Shown here piece by piece: positions 1-6,820 of a stretch of 11,056 bases of DNA. The stretch's first letter is position 1; each line of letters opens with the position of its first letter. This stretch comes from Chitinophagaceae bacterium (GTDB taxonomy: Bacteria; Bacteroidota; Bacteroidia; Chitinophagales; Chitinophagaceae), in contig DMRT01000157.1 in assembly GCA_003455235.1 (NCBI GenBank), forward strand, positions 1-11,056, given 5' to 3'. The position numbers were made by a program, and so were the translations under genes. The notes beneath the pieces are model-generated. The model searched no databases. It worked only from the letters and a program-made list of their open reading frames with translations, and was not told the origin of the DNA.

Positions 1-365
1 CAGAATTCATTATTGTGATACCGGATGGATGGCGCCCAAACGCCATTGCCATGCTGCGGAACAGCAAAGTGTTCAAAAGGCGGCTGGCGCTTCAATGCAT
101 GACCGATGAGTGTCCAGTTCACCAGGTCTTTTGAATGCAGGATGGGTAAGCCCGGCATGTCTTCAAAACTGGAAGAGATCATGTAGAAATCATTGCCCAC
201 CCGGATGGCATCGGGATCGGAATAATCCGCATTCAGTACCGGGTTTTTATAAGTGCCGTTCCCATTATCAGCTACCCAAACCTTCGACACGTAGGTTGAT
301 TGTGCCTGTACAAAAATTGCCAGGAAGCAGGCGATCATTAGCAGTATTGTTCTCCTGTTATTCAT
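1..365 (-). CDS. GH43 family glycosidase, N-terminal part (runs off window edge)
   Basis: This is the start of an exported glycoside hydrolase of family 43, read in an open frame of 121 codons to the window edge with no stop. Residues 1-22 form a signal peptide (basic MNNRR, hydrophobic core, then VQAQS). Next comes the typical GH43 opening: NPVLNADYSDPDAIRVG at about 41-57, where Asp50 matches the family's catalytic base, then PGLPILHSKDLVNW at about 71-84 and VWAPSIRY at about 109-116. The last two are blade motifs of the five-bladed propeller. The catalytic acid and pKa-modulating Asp lie beyond the edge. The wording resembles the beta-xylosidase/alpha-L-arabinofuranosidase subfamilies (GH43_10 or GH43_12 type), but the subfamily is my inference. 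The ATG shares one base with the TAA stop of the oxidoreductase gene (TAATG), so it is probably translationally coupled. In a pectin locus it would trim xylose or arabinose side chains in the periplasm or at the cell surface. Confidence 0.87.
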   Translation of the reverse strand, partial: MNNRRTILLMIACFLAIFVQAQSTYVSKVWVADNGNGTYKNPVLNADYSDPDAIRVGNDFYMISSSFEDMPGLPILHSKDLVNWTLIGHALKRQPPFEHFAVPQHGNGVWAPSIRYHNNEF

Positions 366-1408
366 TAAATGCTGATTACTGATTTTTTATGGGCGCTTTC
401 AAAACATTTTTCAATGATGTAAATAACTTTCCGCCCGTCTTCTGCACTAACCGGGTTGGCACCTCCATGTCGTAATGCCTCATGAAGCAGCCTGTAGTAT
501 TCTTTATAATCTCCTCTTTCCGTTGGGATTTTCTTCCGAACCGTTTCCCCGTTAACCGTTGTGTGAAGCAGTCCCTGTTCAGACTCCGGTTCTGTTCCCC
601 AGTCGGGTGTATCCGGCAAAACATCGAGTTTCAGGCTGGCTTCCTGCACATCTGCCCTTGATTTATGGAAAGATCCCTTTGTTCCATGAATCACATACGA
701 GGGAATAGGTTCTTTCACCAGGTACCCCGATTTCAATCTCACCCGTAACCGGTCGTACATGAGGATGATTTCCATATAATCATCTACCTGGCTGATCTTG
801 CGGAAAGCGGTAATATCGGCAAACACCGCATCCGGCATACCGAACAGCTGCAATGCCTGGTCGATCAGGTGCGGACCAAGGTCATAAAAAATACCAGCTC
901 CCGGCCCGGGTGTTTCTTTATGCAGCTTGTAACTGAGATTTTCATCATAGCGGTCGAAGTGGATCTCTGCCTCCACCACATCCCCCAGTAAACCTTCTTC
1001 CACCACTTTACGAACGGTTTTAAAATCACTGTCCCAGCGCCGGTTCTGGTATACAGAGATCATCTTATTTTTTTCACCGGCCATGCGGATGAGCTCATCG
1101 CATTCAGCCACGGTATTGCAAAACGGTTTTTCCACCACGATGTGTTTGCCGGCCAGCAAAGCCTTTTTGGCATAATCGAAGTGGGTATAGTTGGGGGTAT
1201 TGATGATCATCAATTCGATGCCGGCATCGGCCATCAGTTCATCAATGGTTGAATAGCTGATCACGGATGGGTATTTCTGCTGTATCTCCTTTTTGCTCCG
1301 CTCACAGGCAGCGTACAATTCATAGCCGGCATGCCCGTGGATGAATGGCGCATGAAAAAGCTTACCCGACATGCCGAATGAACAGATTCCCGTTTTAATT
1401 TTACTCAT
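365..1408 (-). CDS. Gfo/Idh/MocA family NAD(P)-dependent oxidoreductase (YhhX/YdgJ-like)
   Basis: This encodes a 347-residue cytoplasmic dehydrogenase with no signal peptide. An N-terminal Rossmann domain (about 1-120) begins GICSFGMSGKLFHA, a glycine-rich NAD(P)-binding loop. The family hallmark EKP is at 93-95 (VVEKPF). NRRWDSD at 122-128 and DLGPHLIDQ at 177-185 are typical of the E. coli YhhX/YdgJ branch; His180 sits where the family has its catalytic histidine. The C-terminal alpha/beta domain fills the rest. I chose the Met at 1408 rather than an in-frame Met at 1456. The upstream one would overlap the preceding pectinesterase by 44 bases and add residues with no homology, while the chosen one starts 4 bases after that gene's stop and directly opens the Rossmann strand. 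The substrate is unknown. Family members oxidise or reduce sugars, inositols and sugar derivatives, so it probably handles an imported pectin-derived monosaccharide. It is not KduD, which is a short-chain dehydrogenase. Confidence 0.9.
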   Translation of the reverse strand: MSKIKTGICSFGMSGKLFHAPFIHGHAGYELYAACERSKKEIQQKYPSVISYSTIDELMADAGIELMIINTPNYTHFDYAKKALLAGKHIVVEKPFCNTVAECDELIRMAGEKNKMISVYQNRRWDSDFKTVRKVVEEGLLGDVVEAEIHFDRYDENLSYKLHKETPGPGAGIFYDLGPHLIDQALQLFGMPDAVFADITAFRKISQVDDYMEIILMYDRLRVRLKSGYLVKEPIPSYVIHGTKGSFHKSRADVQEASLKLDVLPDTPDWGTEPESEQGLLHTTVNGETVRKKIPTERGDYKEYYRLLHEALRHGGANPVSAEDGRKVIYIIEKCFESAHKKSVISI

Positions 1409-1412
1409 GTTG

Positions 1413-2366
1413 TTAGTTTTTGTTCCTGCTAAAGTTCTGTAAAAATGTGGCGGCATTGTATTCGGTTACCTCTTCATCGGTAAGCTGCCGGGCCCAGGTT
1501 ACCCGTTTGGCCGGGTCGGCCGATGGTCCGTAGTTTTTATACTCGGCATACCGGGTGGTTTTATAGTTGTCGGTATTGTTCCAGTTGCTCCAGCCCTCCG
1601 CCTTTATGTGCGGACCGATATAGCAACGGATGTACACCACGGCTGCATAAGGCCGCCATGGACGGCCCAGGGAAACATTGTGCAGCGAGGTGTCGCCGGT
1701 GAGCACACACTCATTGAACACATACCCCCATTTTTTTTCCGGTGGCGTGGATGCGGCCGTTACATGCGAATTCTTTTTGCTGTGGATATGGCATTGTTCA
1801 AACCAAACAGTGGCCGAACCGAAAATAAAATCAGTGGTGCCTTCTATATAACAGTTCCGGTAAAACTGCCTGCTTCTTTCGTTGTTGGTGAACAGCACGT
1901 CCTGGTTGCCTATGAAGCGGCAGGTGCTGAACATGGCTATATCGCCATCCGATTCCACCGCCACGGCCTGCCCGGCCGAAAAGCCGGCATCGTTCTGAAA
2001 CGTAATATTGTTTGCGGTAAAATGATTGGCCAGTATTTTAAAACTCCAGGATGTACGGGTATTGATTGTATCCCCCTTGGGAGAAAGCTTACCGGTATGA
2101 TCGTCGTAAGTAAGAATGGTATTGAATTTATCCTGGCCCGTCAGTGTAACAAAATCTTTGGTTGAATCGAGTAACAGCTTCTCTTTATAAATACCGGGTT
2201 TAATTGTGATGGTGATTGGTTTTTTATTGCCATACGGAACCGCATTGAATGCTTCCTGCACGGTTTTGTAATCGCCCGTTCCATCCTGGGCAACGGTTTT
2301 CTGCATGCGTTGTGCAAAGCATGCGGCGTTCAGCAACAGGAAATATATGATCAGTAGTTTCTTCAT
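1413..2366 (-). CDS. Pectinesterase (CE8 pectin methylesterase), copy 2 in operon order
   Basis: This encodes a 317-residue exported right-handed beta-helix enzyme that hydrolyses methyl esters of homogalacturonan, releasing methanol and exposing polygalacturonate. Residues 1-18 are a signal peptide (MKKLLIIYFLLLNAACFA, then QR); Cys16 is not in a good lipobox, so cleavage by signal peptidase I is likelier. The CE8 landmarks are in order: GIYKEK at 58-63, GQAVAVES at 132-139 (Gln133), GNQDVLF at 153-159 (catalytic Asp156), DFIFG at 179-183 (catalytic Asp179) and SLGRPWRPY at 232-240 (Arg235). All key residues are kept; the QDVL form differs from the commoner QDTL. The ATG directly abuts the TAA of the upstream esterase gene (TAAATG). 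It is clearly homologous to the other CE8 gene at 3293-4318 but diverged, with roughly half of the residues matching in the core by eye, and it lacks that protein's proline/aromatic tail. Confidence 0.95.
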   Translation of the reverse strand: MKKLLIIYFLLLNAACFAQRMQKTVAQDGTGDYKTVQEAFNAVPYGNKKPITITIKPGIYKEKLLLDSTKDFVTLTGQDKFNTILTYDDHTGKLSPKGDTINTRTSWSFKILANHFTANNITFQNDAGFSAGQAVAVESDGDIAMFSTCRFIGNQDVLFTNNERSRQFYRNCYIEGTTDFIFGSATVWFEQCHIHSKKNSHVTAASTPPEKKWGYVFNECVLTGDTSLHNVSLGRPWRPYAAVVYIRCYIGPHIKAEGWSNWNNTDNYKTTRYAEYKNYGPSADPAKRVTWARQLTDEEVTEYNAATFLQNFSRNKN

Positions 2367-3290
2367 TTATTTAAATGGTATGGGTGTTACAAATTCCATT
2401 TCTTTTAACCAGGCTTCCAGCAGGTTCAGCCATTGATCGGTAGAGCCGGGGTTTTCATCCATGCGTATTCCATGCCCGCCCCGGGGGAAAATGTGAATAC
2501 TGGCGTTCACTTTTTTATCCAGTAATGCACCATAAAACAAGTAGCTGTTACGAACACTTACGGTACTGTCGTTCAGTGCATGTACAAGAAATGTAGGGGG
2601 AGTGGAAGAGGATACCTGCAGTTCGTTTGAATACAGTTCAATCATCTGTTTTGTACTGTCGGGACCGATAAAATATTTTCTACTGCCGGGATGCGTATAC
2701 CTGCCCATCGTAATCACGGGCGAAAGCAACACGGCAAAATCGGCCCGGTAGTTAACGGTATCCAATGCATCATGGATGGCAGACACGTCATCAAAATGCG
2801 TGATGGCCGTACTGGCCACATGCCCGCCGGCCGAAGTACCCATAATGCCCACCTTGTTTGTTTTAATATTCCATTTTGCTGCATTGGAGCGGATGATGCG
2901 CATGGCCCGCTGCACATCCTGCAAGGGAGCCAGCTGGCGGTTTTGCAGGTCGGACTGGTGCGGCAATCGATAGATCAATACAAAAGCATTTACACCGATG
3001 GTGTTGTACCATTTGGCAAGATTGAATCCGTTGTATAAATAAGATAAACGTTCATAGCCACCGCCCGGGCAAATCAGTATGGCCGATCCGTTGTTCTCCG
3101 ATTTCGGAACAACAAAACTATACATGCCGGGTGTACCCACCCGCCAGATACGATCATTGTATAAACTGTCTGTTACAGTCTTCCCGTTGAAATTGGGCTT
3201 CTTCCCTTCCGGCCACAGGGGAATAAAATCCTGAGCGGAAACAGTGCCTGCAAAAAGCGTTAAAAGAAAAGAAAAAAGTGTTTTTTTCAT
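2367..3290 (-). CDS. Exported alpha/beta-hydrolase esterase (acetylesterase-like)
   Basis: This encodes a 307-residue serine esterase with a clear signal peptide (1-20, MKKTLFSFLLTLFAGTVSAQ). The fold signatures are a PGGGY oxyanion loop at 75-79, the nucleophile elbow GTSAGG at 151-156 (Ser153), HALNDSTV at 237-244 (Asp241) and GGHG at 271-274 (His273), giving a complete Ser-Asp-His triad. It resembles the acetyl-xylan-esterase-like and BD-FAE-type hydrolases found in many PULs. The likely job is removing acetyl groups from the glycan in the periplasm, inferred from its place between two pectin methylesterases. I chose the Met at 3290 over the in-frame Met at 3314. It begins a standard signal peptide and lies 2 bases after the TGA of the upstream pectinesterase, whereas the upper start adds charged MAGNKKLS and overlaps that gene by 22 bases. 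The acyl group removed cannot be read from sequence; methyl or feruloyl esters are alternatives. Confidence 0.87.
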   Translation of the reverse strand: MKKTLFSFLLTLFAGTVSAQDFIPLWPEGKKPNFNGKTVTDSLYNDRIWRVGTPGMYSFVVPKSENNGSAILICPGGGYERLSYLYNGFNLAKWYNTIGVNAFVLIYRLPHQSDLQNRQLAPLQDVQRAMRIIRSNAAKWNIKTNKVGIMGTSAGGHVASTAITHFDDVSAIHDALDTVNYRADFAVLLSPVITMGRYTHPGSRKYFIGPDSTKQMIELYSNELQVSSSTPPTFLVHALNDSTVSVRNSYLFYGALLDKKVNASIHIFPRGGHGIRMDENPGSTDQWLNLLEAWLKEMEFVTPIPFK

Positions 3291-3292
3291 AC

Positions 3293-4318
3293 TCAGTTTT
3301 TTATTGCCGGCCATTGAAAAGGTTTAGGTGGATTTAACAGGAACCAGGTGGTCTCCAGCGGAAGAGAAGGATTATTGCCAGCGAAGATATTTTCCGGCGT
3401 ATACTCCTTCGCTTCTTTATCTGTTAAGAGCTTCGACCAGCCAACCCGCTGCGATGCTTCCGCTCCTTCTCCTGTGCTTTTATATTCAGCGTAATAAACC
3501 GTTTGTTCATTGGCCGGGTTGTTCCAGTTGTTCCATCGTTCCGGCGCCACCTGCTTTGGCAATTCACAGCGGATGAACACCGTTTTGGAATGCGCCCGCC
3601 ATGGCCTTCCCAAATAAACTTTTGTAACGGCCGAATCGGCGATCACCTTACAATCGAGAAATACATAACCGAATTTCTTCCCTTCCGTGGTGCTTGCAGC
3701 CGTGATGAATGAATTTGATTTGGCCCGGATGGTACAGTGCTGAAATACCGTGGTGGCCGGGCCGAAAAGAAAATCGGTTGTTCCTTCAATATAACAATCC
3801 ACAAAATACTGGCGGGATGTTTCGCCGGAAGTAAAGATGGTGTCCTGGTTACCGAGGAACTTACAGTTTTTAAATACGGCTTTGTCTGCATCCACGTATA
3901 AAGCCAGTGCCTGTCCAACCGGGCCTGCGGTATTGGCAAACGTAATGTTCTCGGCCCGGAATCGGTTGCCCGAGATCTTTGCGGTGAAAGAAGTGAAGGT
4001 GGTATGCTTTCCCCTGCCGGAATAATCGCTGAATGTGATGATCGTTTTGTCCACGCTTTCCCCGATAAATGTAACATCGGTGTTGTTGGCGGGCAATTCT
4101 ATTTTCTCGTTGTAGGTTCCGTTTTTGATGTACAGGGTAATGGGTGCCAGGGGATACACCCGCATGGCGTCGATGGCGTCCTGTATATACTTATACTCCC
4201 CGCTGCCGTCTTTGGCAACAGTAAACACGTATTTATACTGCTGCGGGTTACCGGTTTGAGCAGCGGCAGTAAATAGTGTTCCCAAAAGGATCCATCCTAA
4301 AAATAGTTTCTTCCGCAT
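3293..4318 (-). CDS. Pectinesterase (CE8 pectin methylesterase), copy 1 in operon order
   Basis: This encodes a 341-residue exported CE8 enzyme for demethylating homogalacturonan. The signal peptide is about 1-20 (MRKKLFLGWILLGTLFTAAA, then Q). Motifs in order: NGTYNEK at 66-72, GQALAL at 135-140 (Gln136), GNQDTIF at 156-162 (catalytic Asp159), DFLFG at 182-186 (catalytic Asp182) and YLGRPWRAH at 235-243 (Arg238). The active site is intact. After the helix core it has a tail at about 311-341, with PSLPLETTWFLLNPPKPF, that the second CE8 protein lacks; its role is unknown. The ATG is 3 bases after the stop of the upstream esterase gene, and its own TGA is 2 bases before the next start, so the whole stretch looks like one mRNA. 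Two CE8 enzymes in one operon may act on differently substituted or differently sized pectin, but that is inference. Confidence 0.95.
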   Translation of the reverse strand: MRKKLFLGWILLGTLFTAAAQTGNPQQYKYVFTVAKDGSGEYKYIQDAIDAMRVYPLAPITLYIKNGTYNEKIELPANNTDVTFIGESVDKTIITFSDYSGRGKHTTFTSFTAKISGNRFRAENITFANTAGPVGQALALYVDADKAVFKNCKFLGNQDTIFTSGETSRQYFVDCYIEGTTDFLFGPATTVFQHCTIRAKSNSFITAASTTEGKKFGYVFLDCKVIADSAVTKVYLGRPWRAHSKTVFIRCELPKQVAPERWNNWNNPANEQTVYYAEYKSTGEGAEASQRVGWSKLLTDKEAKEYTPENIFAGNNPSLPLETTWFLLNPPKPFQWPAIKN

Positions 4319-4321
4319 TAT

Positions 4322-5302
4322 TTACTTTTTAAAAACCTTTTTCAGAAAATCATCAATGTATTTTACGGTGGGTTCAAACCAGGGGCTGAACAAGCAAAAA
4401 TGATGAGGTGAATTCTCAAATTTCTTTACGTCTGTATAGATGCCGTTTTCATACAGGATTTTTATATAATCGTTTCTGCCGGCATGCATGCGGTCTACCG
4501 AACTGTTGATGAAGAGTGTGGGCACTGAATTTTTTCCGGCCCAGGTAAGCGGCGAAGCCTGCTTCCACAATTCAGGATTATCTTTTTTTGAAGCACCGAA
4601 CCAGTTGGTGGCGGCCGATATCCGTTTGCTGTCGTCGCCCTCCCCGCTTTCGGGATGAACAAAGGTAAGTGTGCCATCAATATCCACGATCGCCTGTACG
4701 TTGCTGCTGTATTTTGATCCGCATCCGGTTCCTTCAAAAAGTGCATTACCATTGGTATTGCCCGTTAAGGCTGCCAGTTGGCCGCCGGCAGAAAAACCCA
4801 GTACTGCAATTTCATTGGTATCCACTGAATATTTTTTTGCATTTTCTTTTACCCATCTCACCGCTGCCTTCACATCATTCACGGCTGCCGGATACAGGGA
4901 TTCTGTAGATAACCGGTATTCGGGGGTAAAGCAAACATACCCGAGGCTGGCCAGGTGCTGCGCCAACGGATAATGCTGGGTTCTGTTACCGCTTCGCCAG
5001 CCGCCGCCATGAATAATGATGATGGCGGTCCGTTTCTTCTTTGTCTTCGCTTTCGGGTAAAAAGCATCAAGCAGTAATTTCCTTTCGCCTATGCTGCAAT
5101 AAACAATTCCTTTCTTCTCCCTGGTGTTTGCTGAATGAAACTCTTCTACATATTTTGTTTCAGGATTCGACTTCACTGAATTCCGGTAGGCCGCGTTGGT
5201 ATTGTAAGAAGTGTCAGGTTTGCCGGTGAGTCCGGGCCAAGACTGGGCCGTTGCATCAGCAACAACCAAAAAAGCAACCGCTATGATAAAAAGCTGTTTC
5301 AT
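4322..5302 (-). CDS. Exported alpha/beta-hydrolase esterase (BD-FAE/acetylesterase-like, HGGGW type)
   Basis: This encodes a 326-residue serine hydrolase with a signal peptide (1-20, ending ADATAQ). The core opens with REKKGIVYCSIGERKLLLDAFYP-type sequence, followed by the oxyanion-hole motif HGGGW at 98-102, the nucleophile elbow GFSAGG at 169-174 (Ser171), NSSVDRMH at 266-273 (Asp270) and SPHHFCLF at 298-305 (His300 or His301). An insertion of about 50 residues between the elbow and the acid (about 190-240) may form a lid over the active site. It belongs to the esterase/lipase group often annotated as acetylesterase or BD-FAE. A glycan deacetylase acting with the pectate lyase and pectinesterases is the most likely role; pectin methylesterase or another acyl esterase cannot be excluded. 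Its ATG overlaps the lyase gene's TGA by four bases (ATGA), a sign of translational coupling. It is only distantly related to the other esterase (2367-3290). Confidence 0.87.
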   Translation of the reverse strand: MKQLFIIAVAFLVVADATAQSWPGLTGKPDTSYNTNAAYRNSVKSNPETKYVEEFHSANTREKKGIVYCSIGERKLLLDAFYPKAKTKKKRTAIIIIHGGGWRSGNRTQHYPLAQHLASLGYVCFTPEYRLSTESLYPAAVNDVKAAVRWVKENAKKYSVDTNEIAVLGFSAGGQLAALTGNTNGNALFEGTGCGSKYSSNVQAIVDIDGTLTFVHPESGEGDDSKRISAATNWFGASKKDNPELWKQASPLTWAGKNSVPTLFINSSVDRMHAGRNDYIKILYENGIYTDVKKFENSPHHFCLFSPWFEPTVKYIDDFLKKVFKK

Positions 5303-6729
5303 TGCTTACCGGCAGTGGTTTTACTGTTAATATATACTTCTATATTCGAATACTGTTTGTCCAGCTTGAACGAAGAGGCATCAGCGGCATCTTCCGGGTT
5401 CAGCTTTTTCTTTTTTTCCCATTCATCCGGCATGCCATCGTTATCAGAATCCGGCTGGGCGGTTCCCGATGTTAATACCGGCCATGCATGTACCGTCAGT
5501 TCATACGGGGTTCCATGTGGATAACCTCCCTGCACATCTATAAAGCGGCCGGTCCTGTTCATTACATCGTTGATAATCCGTTCATCCAGCGTATCCCGTT
5601 GCGGCAACAGGGCTCCTGCATTCTTTAACACCAGCAGGTATGCATCTTCCGCAGACTGGGTGGTTACTGCATCCGCAGGAAAAGGTTGTTTAACGAGTGC
5701 CGCTTCTTTGTCTTCCGTTGTTCCGTTGTTCATAATAACACCGGTTTGATTATTATCGGTAACAGCCGGGTTCCCGTCCACCAAATTTCCGGCCAGGTAA
5801 AATTTCCCGAACGGGATAGCGGGAGGTTTTTTGTAAGGAACCAGTATTCTTGCCCTTGCATTCACATCGGTGGAAGGCCCGTATTTGTAATAATTGTTCA
5901 CCATGTTGTAATTACCGCCTTCCCCGGCATATACGCTGGTATTTCCCCAGTTATAGATCACGTTGTTTACATAGTCTACATTTTCTTCGGGGCAGTTGCG
6001 GATACCATCAAAACGGGGATTACGGCTGCTGCAATGGGCAAACAGGTTGTGGTGTGCCGACAAATGCCTGCCACCCCAGATGCCGCCAAAACCATGGCGT
6101 TCATAATCCTTATCCCCGGTTTCAAAATGATAGGAATAATTCAATGGTTCAGAAATAATATTCCATTGCAGCGTGGTGCTGTCGCCGGCATAAATGCTGA
6201 ACACTTCATCGGTGCTCCAGCTCATGCTGCAGTGGTCGATGATGATGTTTTTTCTCCGGGTTCCGCCAAATGCATCGTCGCCGCCATTGCCATCCACCAT
6301 TCCTCCTTTCTGGTATTTGTCGCCCATGCGGAAACGGAGGTAACGCACGATGATATTGTCTCCCCCGATGATCACGGAATTATCTGCCAGGCAGACCCCC
6401 CCACCGGGTGCCGTTTGGCCGGCAATGGTTACATCTCCTTTGATGGAAAGTTTTGTTTCGAGGTGAATGGTACCTGAAACAGCAAATACAATGATGCGTT
6501 TTTCTTTTGCCTCCGCTGCTTCCCGGAAACTTCCGGGTCCTTTATCATTAAGATTTGAAACAACAAAGACCCTGCCTCCCCTGCCCCCGGTGCTGTATTT
6601 ACCAAATCCTTCGGCGCCGGGGAAAGCCAGCGGTTTTCCTCCGGTTGAAGAAGAGGCTGTTTGTTTCTGCGCCGAGCAGGATGCCAGCAGCAAAATAAAA
6701 AACATATGGAGGAACAGTATTTTTTTCAT
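5299..6729 (-). CDS. Pectate lyase, PL1-type, lipoprotein
   Basis: This encodes a 476-residue beta-helix polysaccharide lyase that cleaves alpha-1,4-galacturonan by calcium-dependent beta-elimination. Residues 1-18 are a lipoprotein signal (lipobox LASC, Cys18). The mature enzyme starts AFPGAEGFGKYSTGGRGG (about 35-52), the usual PL1 opening, and VSNLNDKGPGSFREA follows at 57-71. The PL1 core has VSGTIHL at 84-90, TIAGQTAPGGG at 101-111, DHCSMSWSTDE at 165-175 (acidic residues likely bind calcium) and SSRNPRFDG at 234-242, which holds the catalytic-arginine region. Near the C-terminus DSDNDGMPDEWE (427-438) is a thrombospondin-3/EF-hand-like calcium loop common in bacterial pectate lyases. 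I chose the Met at 6729 over the in-frame one at 6798: it begins the lipoprotein signal, and the longer version would translate through the hairpin at 6761-6788. No acidic stretch follows Cys18, so surface exposure is uncertain. It is the first gene after the susD gap. PL1 pectin lyase activity is a less likely alternative. Confidence 0.94.
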   Translation of the reverse strand: MKKILFLHMFFILLLASCSAQKQTASSSTGGKPLAFPGAEGFGKYSTGGRGGRVFVVSNLNDKGPGSFREAAEAKEKRIIVFAVSGTIHLETKLSIKGDVTIAGQTAPGGGVCLADNSVIIGGDNIIVRYLRFRMGDKYQKGGMVDGNGGDDAFGGTRRKNIIIDHCSMSWSTDEVFSIYAGDSTTLQWNIISEPLNYSYHFETGDKDYERHGFGGIWGGRHLSAHHNLFAHCSSRNPRFDGIRNCPEENVDYVNNVIYNWGNTSVYAGEGGNYNMVNNYYKYGPSTDVNARARILVPYKKPPAIPFGKFYLAGNLVDGNPAVTDNNQTGVIMNNGTTEDKEAALVKQPFPADAVTTQSAEDAYLLVLKNAGALLPQRDTLDERIINDVMNRTGRFIDVQGGYPHGTPYELTVHAWPVLTSGTAQPDSDNDGMPDEWEKKKKLNPEDAADASSFKLDKQYSNIEVYINSKTTAGKQ

Positions 6730-6760
6730 TGTTGACACTTCACTGAGTATGCTGTAATAA

Positions 6761-6788
6761 AATAAGGCTGCGGTTAAGCAGCCATATT
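6761..6788 (-). terminator. Hairpin in the susD-pectate lyase gap (possible terminator/attenuator)
   Basis: A perfect 6-bp GC-rich stem, GGCTGC paired with GCAGCC, encloses a 6-base loop. Beyond one A-A mismatch it extends by four more A-T pairs. On the minus strand it is followed by the T-rich TTATTTTATT, which resembles a weak intrinsic terminator; the T run is interrupted, so termination may be partial. It lies in the only sizeable non-coding gap of the window, 32 bases upstream of the lyase start. It could lower transcription of the enzymes relative to susCD or protect the susCD mRNA 3' end after processing. The stem is symmetric, so it could also act on the plus strand, but no plus-strand gene is present. 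Confidence 0.55.
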
Positions 6789-6820
6789 TTAAAAACAAAA
6801 ACTAACATGAGAAAACTTTA

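Noticed and set aside
1608..2165. A 185-codon plus-strand open frame opposite the second CE8 gene
   Set aside because: It is antisense to a well-supported pectinesterase, its protein has no coherent family signature, and there is no ribosome-binding or operon context.
1413..4318. The two CE8 genes as a recent tandem duplication or a recombination repeat
   Set aside because: They are homologous but differ throughout, including motifs and C-terminal length, and I see no long stretch of near-identical DNA. This is old divergence or separate acquisition.
5686..6477. A 263-codon open frame on the plus strand opposite the pectate lyase gene
   Set aside because: It lies entirely antisense to a gene with intact PL1 motifs, its translation shows no recognisable domain, and it has no gene-like context. 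It is best explained as a shadow frame.
6790..6820. A TAGTTTTTG on the minus strand, considered as a Bacteroidota -7 promoter element for the lyase gene
   Set aside because: It has an extra T relative to TAnnTTTG and no TTG-type -33 element at the right distance, so I do not call a promoter.
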